A stretch of DNA of 64,000 nt, taken from contig JACTVC010000003.1 in NCBI GenBank assembly GCA_018417955.1, positions 2,046,001 through 2,110,000 of the forward strand. Reading direction: 5' to 3'. Positions within the stretch are counted from its first letter, which is position 1, and each line of letters begins with the position of its first letter. Positions 12,547 to 22,661 of the stretch are shown here, one piece after another. The notes beneath the pieces are model-generated. The model searched no databases and was not told the DNA's origin. It saw nothing but the letters and a program-made list of their open reading frames with translations. A program made the translations under genes and the position numbers. The DNA is from Laccaria trichodermophora. Taxonomy: Eukaryota > Basidiomycota > Agaricomycetes > Agaricales > Hydnangiaceae.

Positions 12547-14131
12547 GCTATCACATGATCAGATGATATGAATGTATCACATGATTTTATATTACATAAT
12601 CAAACCACACGATACATCACATGACATGGTCATATGATCATATCACATGACTACTATATCACATGATTGATCACATGTCATATCATATGACTGTATCATG
12701 TGATATACAATATGAACATTTATCATATGCCTATCAGCTAGAGTCAGACATCAGTTTTCTGGCCATATTTTCACTAATTACCATATTTCGAAATGTGCAC
12801 AGACAAACTAAACAATATGTTAACATTATTAATGACATTTCCAGCATGTGAATTTCTTTTCTTATTTTTTTCTGACTTTTTGGCTGTAATTTCAGTAATT
12901 ACTATGTAGGGAACTGTGCACAGACCATGTAAACCATCAACACCCAATCTCTTTCTCATTTTATTCTAGTAGTATTTCAAATTTGGGTGGTCTAATGGAT
13001 TATATGTGCATTAAATGTGGAAGCTGTGAATGAAAGTGGTATGGCAAGCTGGAATGACAATGGAAAGAAGACCCAGCTGTGATCTTGGTCACAGCTACAG
13101 TCCAAAGAGAGGAAGAATGAGGGTTAGAGACTAGAATGTGGGTGTATTTTAGCAAGATTTAAGATTGCTTCAGATATTCAAAGCTACCCTGGAAATCCAT
13201 GAGAGGTTGGATACAGATGCAGGAAGAGATAACAGTGCAGATCTGATAAGACCTGCCCTGATAGACTGGGTCTTGTGACACAGAAGTTTAGCAAGTAATT
13301 TGAGTTTATCAGAGTTACTGAATAGGCATTCAGTTTACACTAAATAAATGATTACAGCTTGTCAGCAGGTTGGTGGTTTGAACCAAGCCAGAGGCAAGAT
13401 TACATTGCCAGTTCATTTACCTCACCAACTATAGCATAAGTGAGGTGAGATCCCCTGGGGTCACCTATATCATGCATGTTGGAAGGTCCTGGTTGATGTT
13501 ATAGAGTAGGGGAGGCTGTAAGGCTGTATTAGGTATACAGCTGTCTACACTACCATATATATGCACCAGTAGATGAAGGAGTAATCTTTCATTTATCCAA
13601 CCTCTTGATGTAGAATTTCCAGAGAAGGAGATTGTGCAGTGGAATTCTGAAGCATGAATGATCTCCACTAGATACTAGTAGAATGTCTCTTGAATCAAGA
13701 TTTGACTTGTATTGTAGCTAATCACAGCTTAGTCTTAACACCATTATCATTTTGGCTCACTATACAACATTCATCAACAACTCCCCACATATAACACACA
13801 GATAGTGTGTTACACATCTGCTGGGGGGTGAGGATCATTGAATAGTGCACTCTATATGCTCATAGTGATCATCTAGTTACTGTCATTTGTAGATAGTATA
13901 GATATATTGCATGTAGATATGGACATTGTAATTTGTAGGTATGGTATAGGGAAAGCATAAGATTTGTAGGCACCCTACTACTATTACAAGGACATAACAA
14001 TGACCCAATATGCACTCACTACCAACATGCAATACACCACCACCCTGTAGGAAATTCAGTATATTGGGTCTTGATATTATATAAAACCATTGTAAATGGT
14101 GCAGAGGATTCCACAAAGGAGAGGAGTAAGT
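12547..14131. other. Foldback core: ATCACATGA-rich segment plus unassigned sequence
   Basis: 12550-12730 is dominated by TCACATGA and CATATGA words on both strands, giving many small palindromes. From about 12960 to 14130 the sequence is single-copy within this window, without coding frames, tRNA-like folds or LTR ends that I can support. Confidence 0.4.
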
Positions 14132-15528
14132 TACTAATGGTCTGTGCATATTTCCCATTATGGAAATTTATATATAAAATTAGACAAAAAAGGGGGGGAA
14201 AATAGATATGTGGTCAATGTGGTAATTAATACAAATACAGCCAGAAAAATAAGAAAAGAAATTCAATAATGCTAGAAAATTAAAAAATTAAAATTAAAAT
14301 AATCACTTATTGGTGAAAATATTGGGGTACAATATACAGGGTCTGTGCATATTTTCCAATGTGGTAATTAATATAAATATAGGCAGAAAAATAAGGAAAA
14401 ATTGAAATGATATGTAATAATTTTGATGTACTGTTTACTTGGTTTATGTGTATTTCCAAATATGGTAATTAACGAAAATATAGCCAGAAAATTGGAAGAA
14501 AAACAGAAACATAATGTACTCCTATTGACAATATTGACATCCTATGAACATAGTTTGTGCACATTTTATGATATAGTAATTGATACAAATATAGCTAAAA
14601 AAATGAGAAAATGGACTGTTGTTGACAATATCGGGCATGCACATGGCCTGTGCACATTTGCAAATATAGTAATTAATACAAATACAATTAGAACAATCAG
14701 AAAAATTATGTGATGTAAATGGATCTTGGTGTACTGTTTACTTGGTCTGTGCATATCCCCCAATATAATCTATAATGAAAATATGGCCATAAAATTACAG
14801 AAAAATAAGAAAAATAATAGACTATTGTCAGGAATATTGAGGTACCATATACATGGTTTGTATGCATTTTGTAATATAGCAATTCATACAAATATAGTGT
14901 GAGAATCAGAAAAAAAAACAGAAAAAAAGAACATACATACTATTGACTGTTATTGACAATGTGGATGCATGGTGGACATGACCTGTGCATATTTCCAAAT
15001 GTGGTAATTATTGCCAGAAAATCACAATAAAATGAGAGGAAAATGTAGATGGTAATTACTGGTGGTCATAATGTTGCAGGGCTGATTTTGGAGTCCATTT
15101 TGCATTTTCAAATGAGAAATATTACTAATTTAAATGAAAATTATGGTAAAAATGAGAAAAAATAGGACTTCTTATTGGGTACTATTGTCAAGGTCTAAAA
15201 TCCATGTCTAAAAGAGAAAATTCAAATATTTCTAATAGAGATATCAGAATTCTGGAGGATTCTGGCCATTTCTGCAGATATTGGTGGGGCACAGTAAAGT
15301 ACCAGCAGTCATGATGATGTTGAAGAAATTTAATGTGACATTATTGATAACAAATATGAATACATCACATCATATACATTTACATGAAACATCAGACTCT
15401 GACAATCCTCAGAACCCTCTCCAGCATATCTCTATGGGAATGAGAAAATATAGCTAGCATGGTAAATGTAACAATCCACAGAACTCTCTCTAGTTTTCAG
15501 AAACATAGGTCTACTGCAGTGAAGAATA

Positions 15529-15998
15529 TGTGTAGGATGTCAGTCTGGTAAGTAACTCCCTACATATACATCTTACCCTTTCCACTCCCCAACATCGTGC
15601 AACTATCAGTCTGTTACCACATGCTTAGTCATATTCTGCTTACATCATCCATTTTGTACATTACATGTCATGTAGTCCATGAGGGGATCTATCTCTGTAA
15701 CCACACTATTGCTCATGTCGCTCAACTTGAAGCCCTACTAACAGCTCTAACTTGAACACTAGGCAATATGGGTGAAGAGCCTTCGCGGCTTGCATGATCA
15801 TAGCACTCCCCAATCAGACCGTCCATGAAGATCGGAGCATGGGTACTATGAACTGTCACATTTCATGGCTCCTAGCTATTGATTGATTGGCCAGAATGAC
15901 CTACTCCTGGGGTCACAACAACTTTGGTTGCATTGTCCATTAGACATTCCAACAGCTGTTCCACTACCCTAGGGACACTTACATTCAGTAGTGTACCA
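15529..15998. mobile_element. Solo LTR (470 bp) nested in the foldback right arm
   Basis: The segment begins TGTGTAGGATG and ends GTGTACCA, so it has the TG...CA termini of an LTR. It is flanked by the 5-bp direct repeat GAATA (15524-15528 and 15999-16003). The opposite arm of the foldback (near 11105-11120) preserves the empty site, with one GAATA equivalent and no insert. That proves a later insertion. A solo LTR arises by LTR-LTR recombination after Gypsy or Copia retrotransposition; no internal region is present. Confidence 0.85.
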
Positions 15999-16833
15999 GA
16001 ATATGGCTTGCACATCAACCAATATTTACCTCTGGTAATTTGCATGAATACTAGACAACAGTAATGATTCAGTTGTTATGGCTAATTTATTGTAGGCAAT
16101 TATCAATATAAACTCAATATAAGAGCAATCAGTAAAAATCTTTATTATCTGATCAAGCAGAATTTAGAGGCTATAACTATACAACAAATAGCTGAATACC
16201 AATAGATACAGTTGCATGCAATATATAATCTGCTGTTTCTATGATAAAAATACAATATAAAAGTTAAATACAAAAGTTGAATTGAATGGTCAGAAACTTT
16301 TGAAGTTTTTTTTTTGAAACTGGGACCCCAGATACTCTGTGACACTGGCAGGAAATTTTTTGCCTGTGTGACATGGCTAAAACATTTCTGAGCAGTGTGA
16401 CATGGTCAAAAGATTTTTCAGCAGTGTGACATGGCTCAAACATTTCTTAGCAGTGTGACATGACCAAAAGATTTTTTAGCAGTGTGACATAGCTAAAACA
16501 TTTCTGACTAGTCTGAAACACTTCAAATATTTTCTACCACTCTAACACACTTCAAACATTTCTGACCAGTCTGAAACACTTCAAATATTTCCTACCACTT
16601 TAACATGCTTCAAACATTTCCAACCACTTTCAGATGGCTAGGATATTTTTCAATGCATTATATCAACCCAAATATTTCTGGTCACAATATTGAAGGTCAA
16701 ACATTTTTGCCCAATGCAATAATATATTTTCTTCCAGAGGCAAAAAAATAAATGGCCAAGGAACCTATTAGCCTGGATATATACCTATATGTTTCAAGGC
16801 TAATAGCTTGTTCAAGGTAGGTGACTGAAGTGC

Positions 16834-16925
16834 GGAAATCTCCAAAAATGACATACTTCCCTTGCGGGCTACCTTCAAAATCAAAGGTAGCCCGCAAGGG
16901 AAGTACATCATTTTCAGCTATTTCC
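16834..16925. repeat. Palindromic miniature element, copy 1
   Basis: An imperfect 92-bp palindrome: GTACTTCCCTTGCGGGCTAC-type arms around a central TTCAAAATCAAA. Its relative at 21189-21286 shares the arms. It abuts the right end of the foldback element at 16832. Confidence 0.75.
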
Positions 16926-17035
16926 AACACTTAGGAAAGTGACTCGATTAGTCATCATTTTTGCGAAAGTAAAGATTTCTATGTAGCTCTGCCAATTCTG
17001 GTCCAAATGACGTGGTTTTTTTTGCAGTATGCACT

Positions 17036-18114
17036 CCTTATACATTTCTAAATGTACTGAAATCATATGACCAGATGATTTTCTTATTGAGAAAAACATA
17101 AAAAAAATATGAATAAATAGGTGTCTTTGCATATATCTTAGGAAAGAAGATAGCTAGTCACATTTTGTGATCACATTGAGAAATATAACAGCATGCACTA
17201 TAAAACTGTCACTAATTTCCTTTTTGGGTCAATTTTCCCACAGTACCAGAAACACAGCCTCTCACTTAGCTTTATTAACAAAAATTGTAGCCCCTTTGCT
17301 TAGCTTTACAAATATATATAAATAATGTTACACAGACCATTCCTTATTGAGAAAAACACAAAATACTAAAAAAATTGGACACTTTTTGAAATAGTTATGT
17401 ATTTTGACCAATATCTGCATAAGAAAGAAGGCTGGTTAGATGATATAATCACATCTCTGATATTTTATGTTGCTATACTATTGTATTCAGGGTCTAGGAT
17501 ACACTTCCAAATATGGGAATCTGCCCAAATATAGCTAGAAAATTATAAAGAAATTAATGTCTACAAGTTTCTTCACTTTTTCCTCATTTTATAGCTATTT
17601 TCTCTGAGTTGTTTTTTTTTGCTCTGTCTATATTTAGATATGGACCCTGAACACAGCCCCTTCAACATCATGACAACAGCAAATATCATTCCTATTTTTC
17701 TCCTCTATTTTTTGCTTACTTTGTAATTATTTTACACAATCTTTCTGGTTTTGTTCTATTTTTAGAGATGGACCCTGCACCCTGAACACAGTCCCTTCAT
17801 GATCATGGCAATGGTAAATACCATACTTATTTTTCACTGCTTCTCTACTTATCTGTTTCCATTTTTCAGACAGCTTTCTATATTTGGATATGGACCCTGA
17901 ACCCTGAACACAGCCTCCCTAACTTACTAAGCAATAGTCTGATTTTCTACATATTTTTTTGCCATTTTTCTTGCCATTTTTACTGATTTTATGGCTGCTT
18001 TTCTGTTTAAGGGAAAAGGTTCCCGCGATGATGAAAGGTAAATGAATGAAAATTTTGCCTAAGTCCTCAGTTGATAAAGAATGAGTCTTACTTGTAAACT
18101 CGTAAGGACTCATA
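17036..18114 (+). repeat. 0.9-1.2-kb dispersed repeat, copy A
   Basis: Non-coding AT-rich repeat sharing landmarks with copies B-E: AGCCTCTCACTTAGCT, CTATATTTAGATATGGAC, CCCTGAACCCTGAACACAGC and the terminal hairpin. The right end is GTAAGGACTCATA at 18114. Copy A carries the start box TTATACATTTCTAAATGTAC, also seen in copy E. No transposase frame is present. Confidence 0.7.
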
Positions 18115-18736
18115 ATGAGGTACTAAGGAGTTATGAGCATGAGGGCACAAGAGCAAAAATACAAACTTACCTAGCTCCATGAGACCTTAACCGTTTTATA
18201 AGTGGTTTTGGGGAGCGTCTTCATGGAGTGTGGGGGTATGCGAACGAGCCCTTGACCACAAAAAACGGAGCAGATTAAGGTCCTGGGGAGTTGTGAGCAT
18301 AAGGGCAAAAGAACGAAAATGCAAACTCACCTAGCTCCATGAGACCTTGACCGTTTCGTAAACGGTTTTGGGGAGCGTCTTCATGGAGCATGGGGGTATC
18401 CGAGCGAGCCCTCAACCACAGGAAACGGAGCAGATTAAGGTCCTGGGGAGTTGTAAGCACAAGGGCAAAAGAGCGAAAATGGAAACTGACCTAGCTCCAC
18501 GAGACCTTGACCATTTTGTAAACAGTTTCAGGGAGCGTCTTCATGGAGTGTGGGGGTATGCGAACGAGCCCTTGATCACAGAAAACGGAGCAGATGAAGG
18601 TCCTGGGGAGTTGTGAGTATAAGGGCAAAAGAGTGAAAATACAAACTGACCTAGCTCCACGAGACCTTGACCGTTTTGGAAATGGTTTTGGGAACGTCTT
18701 CATGGAGTGTGGGGGTATCCAAACGAGCCCTTGACC

Positions 18737-19998
18737 TAGGGACTGTCACGGATAGCTAAAAACCGGGTAAACCCGAAATCCACCCATATTTGGACTCAAT
18801 TGATGGATTCAGGTAACTACCCGGACTATCCGCAGGTATCCATGGGTAAATTAGATATTTTTAGACCTTCTTGAGATATTTTGAGCATACATGCCCGGAA
18901 TAGATAAGTGTGTTATTTGTGCCCCCAACTCCCTCCCACCTCTTGTCTCCATGACAGAATGCCATCACAACAACTTCCTGTCCCCTGCTGCTTGTGGAAG
19001 GGGTCCAAATTGTAATTTGGCCTTTGTTCCCAGCTGTCACCCAAGTGCTTCACCAGAAATGTTTGAAATCCTGTTAATGAATTCAATTTTTAGCCAAAGC
19101 AATCACAATATGCCCCAATAGAAACAAGGACAACATTCAGACTTACCTTAATGAACCCAGAGGTATTGAAAGAAAAATTTTGGTGACATAAAGTGTTACA
19201 AAAAGCTATTTAAGAGGAAAAGAAATCATTGTCCATCTTTTTTCAATCATTTGTGTAACTTTATTGAAGCCTGGGTAGAGGGAGGATTTAATCCAGGATT
19301 CAAGAGCCATTTCTGCTCTGAATGTTTGAGAGTTGATATTGTGCTGGGTGAAATTGATCTGATGGTGACCAGTGGAGAATGCCCACTCTGCATCCACAGA
19401 AGTCGCTGCAACAATTGTTGAAAGTAAAGGAAAATAAATGTGAACAATCCTGCTTACCTGGGGCTGAGCAGAAATCAGAACCCATTCATGAAAGTTCCAG
19501 TCAGGAATGTGATGCATTGTGCCTGTACATCATATAACCTCCCATTTCCTCTGTTGCTACCCTACCTAAATATCAATTGTTCTCAAAGGGATTTCTCTGA
19601 AACTAAAAATAAATACTCTCAAGATGGCCAAGGTATGCTAATACACACCCCCAACACACTCTGTGATTAAGGCTTGTTACAGCATTATATGAGGGGAAAG
19701 ACCCCAGATGATGATATATGAATAACTTTAGTTTTGATATACTCAATTTATATAATATATAATGACTTTTGTTCTAATGTAAATTCTTCTGAATTTTCGC
19801 TTTCTAACACAATTTTTTTCATAAAGAACGGACAAGAAATGAAGGAGATACACTCATTTATATAACTGAAGCTACATGCTTGGCCACCCAGGCTGTTTAC
19901 CCACGGATATATCCGCACTGTGCCTTATCTGATCCGTGGGTGGGAAAATCCGTGGATCGGGTACGGTTAATACCCAGGTGTATCCATGACAGTCCCTA
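18737..19998. mobile_element. hAT-family transposon, non-autonomous, 1262 bp
   Basis: The termini are inverted: TAGGGACTGTCACGGATA at 18737 and a complementary ...TGACAGTCCCTA ending at 19998. It is flanked by a perfect 8-bp duplication CCTTGACC (18729-18736 and 19999-20006), the target-site length of hAT elements. It carries a remnant of a hAT transposase on the minus strand. Confidence 0.92.
19206..19517 (-). pseudogene. hAT transposase C-terminal dimerisation fragment
   Basis: The frame carries FPLLSTIVAATSVDAEWAFS, then HQINFTQHNINSQTFRAEMA and LESWIKSSL. This matches the hAT C-terminal dimerisation region, in which a conserved S-V-(D/E)-x-E-R-x-F-S is followed by R-x-x-x-x-x-x-x-x-x-F-R-x-x-M. 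A probable intron lies between about 19457 and 19413. The catalytic DDE domain is absent, so the element cannot mobilise itself. Confidence 0.75.
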
Positions 19999-20675
19999 CC
20001 TTGACCACAGAAAACAGAAAAAATTAAGGTCCTGGGGAGTTGTGAGCATAAGTGCAAAAAAGCGAAAATACAAACTCCCCTAGCTCCACAAGACCTCAAC
20101 CGTTTTGGGGAGCATCTTCACAGAGTGTGGGGGTATCCAAACGAGCCCTCAACCACAGGAAACGGCGAAAATTAAGGTCCTGGGGAGTTGTGAGCATAAG
20201 GGCAAAAGAGCGAAAATACAAACTGACCTAGCTCCACGAGACCTTGACCGTTTTGGAAACAGTTTTGGGGAACGTCTTCATGGAGCATGGGGGTATCCAA
20301 ACGAGCCCTTGACCACAGAAAACAGAGAAAATTAAGGTCCTGGGGAGTTGTGAGCATAAGTGCAAAAAAGCGAAAATACAAACTCACCTAGCTCCACAAG
20401 ACCTCAACCGTTTCGTAAACGGTTTTGGGGAGCATCTTCACAGAGCATGGGGGTATCCGAACGAGCCCTCAACCACAGGAAACGGCGAAAATTAAGGTCC
20501 TGGGGAGTTGTGAGCATAAGGGCAAAAGAGTGAAAATGGAAACTGACCTAGCTCCACGAGACCTCAACCGTTTCGTAAATGGTTTGGGGGGAGCGTCTTC
20601 ACAGAGTGTGGGGCTATCCAAACGAGTTTAAGATCATAAAAATCGAAGGGGTATTGACAGAGAACTTTCATTGTG

Positions 20676-21632
20676 TTTGGACTAGCCAAGACAGCAATGT
20701 ACCATTCCACCAACAAACTACACACAGCCACATGAGCAAGAGTCAAGACACGCATTATAAGTTGACCAGATCCCCACCCAAATAAAATATTGCTGTGAGA
20801 TGAATATGGTAGACATGTGGCACTCAAATTGTTTGGACTGGCCAAGACAATGTCAATGACAAGCATGCAAAGGAAACAGACAAGATGTGGTAGATAGATA
20901 CATTGCACAAATCGTTTGGACTGGCCAAGACAACAAAGAGTGCAAGACAGCAAAGCAAACAGCACACCACCTGCTTTGGATGTGTCATTATGTGTGTCAT
21001 GTTTGGATTGTTCAAGACAATGACCATGCTAATGTGGCATCACAGAATACTCTGTGTTGCATTTGGATTAACCAAGACGACAACAACACAATGGATGTGG
21101 CATCACAGAATGCTCTGTGTCATGTTTGGATTGACCAAGACAATGACAACAGGGTTTGTACTTAGCAAGCAGAAGTTGACATTGAGTCTTCAGAAGTATC
21201 CGAAAATGACGTACTTCCCTTGCAGGCTACCCTCAAAATCAACCATAGCCCGCAAGGGAAGTACGACATTTTCGGATACTTCCGAATTGTCACGTTTCAT
21301 GTGTCCTCTTCTGCAAAGACTCTCCCTTCTATTTTTGCCATCCGCTCATCATCATCTTGGCCACTTGCATTTTGCACACGCATCACCCTTGTTCTGACTC
21401 TCTAGCTAGCTACCATCATCTTGGCCAGTCCAAATGTGGTTGCGAGTTACCACATAATAATAAACACGTCTCTTTTAAACTCAGATGACTCATAACAACA
21501 CACTCAAAGTGTTTGAACTGACAATGTTATCTGCAAATGTCATTATTGGGTTTGGACTAGCCAAGACCACACTGACATAGCCTCTACAGAATACACATTT
21601 TAGTTCATTGGGTTTGGACTGGCCAAGACCAC
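20676..21632. repeat. Field of a recurring TTTGGACTGGCCAAGAC motif
   Basis: The 17-bp word or a close variant occurs at about 20676, 20832, 20915, 21002, 21062, 21126, 21550 and 21612 on the plus strand, and in reverse near 21357 and 21419. The spacing is 60-160 bp and irregular. The intervening DNA is not obviously repeated. No coding frame is supported. Confidence 0.7.
21189..21286. repeat. Palindromic miniature element, copy 2
   Basis: The arms TTCAGAAGTATCCGAAAATG and complementary CATTTTCGGATACTTCCGAA enclose the same TACTTCCCTTGC core as the copy at 16834. The total is 98 bp, with no coding capacity. Confidence 0.8.
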
Positions 21633-22661
21633 AATGAAGGCAACAGTTAACAGGACACATATACAGGTGCAACTCGCTGAACACTATTTGCAGTGGATTG
21701 GATAAGGTTGTATGGTGAGGATACATGTTGTGAATGTGAAAGTACATATGTGTGTTGTATATGAAACTGTTTGTATTTGTTTCAAACCATTGGGTTCAAC
21801 TTCAGCATACAGAAATCAAAGTCTGCTGTAGAGTATAAAATTTAATTTCAGATTATTTATTTATATTTACCTTCCTTCAACTATTCTCAATAAACAATAA
21901 TCCTACAAATAAGAAAGGGCTATAATTCATATACTGTGGGAAAAAGTTCCCAAATAAGGAATGTGGACATGCCCTAAACTTCCTGGGTACTTCAAAGCTT
22001 CTGATAAACAATAGCAAACTTTCTCTTTTGAACTTGAACCACCATCATCTTGCTTTGCTGGCACCTTGTTCACTCCATTCTGAGTCAACCACTCATGCTA
22101 CTGCTACAATTCTTTTTGCTATGGCTTCTAGGCCTTCTCTGCTACACTTCTATGCCCTCTGTGTTCTCTTCCAACATCTGGAACATGCTCAGATCTGGAA
22201 ATACTGTTGTTAGCTCTGAACTTTGTCATTTTTGGCCATGTAAGCCTATTTCTATATTTCTGTAGGTACTCTGCTAATCTTTCTATATTCTAGATCAACA
22301 GACTCCCTGTTCTCTGGCTATTCTGAGCCCAGAAGGTATGTAACTTGCCCTTTTTAGTGCATATTCTCAAATTTAATATATTTAACCCAGAAAACACATT
22401 ATTGGCTTTCTGCCAGTTAAATCCTATGGATTTCTATGCCACCTCTTCCTTAAACTATGGTAAGACCTTAGCTTAATCATATGCAACTTAGGACTGAGCA
22501 ATCTTTTAGATCTTTTACACTGGGATCAAGGGAGTTTTGGCAACTACCTTGATTCCAGTGAGGTTGATTACAACCCTAGCCCTTGGGCACCCTCTATAGT
22601 GATTGATCTCAATCCGAGCCCTTTGGCAGCCAACCATTTGGTTGAGCCTCTTCCATTCAAC

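Larger units (their letters stand above)
10224..16832. mobile_element. Giant foldback element with about 2.3-kb inverted arms
   Basis: The ends are exact inverted repeats (CACTTCAGTCACCTACC at 10224, its complement ending at 16832). Inverted similarity continues along the arms 10224-12546 and about 14132-16832, separated by a core of about 1.6 kb. Inversely matching landmarks include AAAATGTTTGACCTTCAATA near 10348 and its complement near 16690, and ACTAGAGAGAGTTCTGGG near 11143 with its complement near 15480. The right arm is longer only because of a nested solo LTR. The arms are AT-rich and made of diverged tandem units. I find no transposase or long open frame, so it would be non-autonomous. 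No clear target-site duplication is visible. It could instead be a segmental inverted duplication. Confidence 0.75.
18150..20640. repeat. About 160-bp tandem array, split by a hAT element
   Basis: About four units lie left (18169-18736) and four right (19999-20635) of the hAT insertion. Each contains CCTAGCTCCAYGAGACCT, then ACCGTTT-N-AAACGGTTTTG, a GTCTTCATGGAGYRTGGGG box, GAGCCCTTGACCACA and GGTCCTGGGGAGTTGTGAGC. Within each unit GCTCCATGA pairs with TCATGGAGC, and inside that ACCGTTT pairs with AAACGGT, so every unit can form a nested hairpin. The frames crossing it are repeat translations, not genes. Confidence 0.8.

Noticed and set aside
10600..16400. Many 60-100-codon frames inside the foldback element
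   Set aside because: They are translations of AT-rich tandem units, mirrored between arms, with no motif or conserved start.
17000..18114. CCCTGAACCCTGAACAC runs as telomere-like repeats
   Set aside because: Only two units occur per site, within every dispersed repeat copy, and the word is not the TTAGGG type expected of basidiomycete telomeres.
18275..20631. Frames of 60-80 codons repeated through the 160-bp array
   Set aside because: The same peptide recurs because the DNA is a tandem repeat; stops and frames shift from unit to unit.
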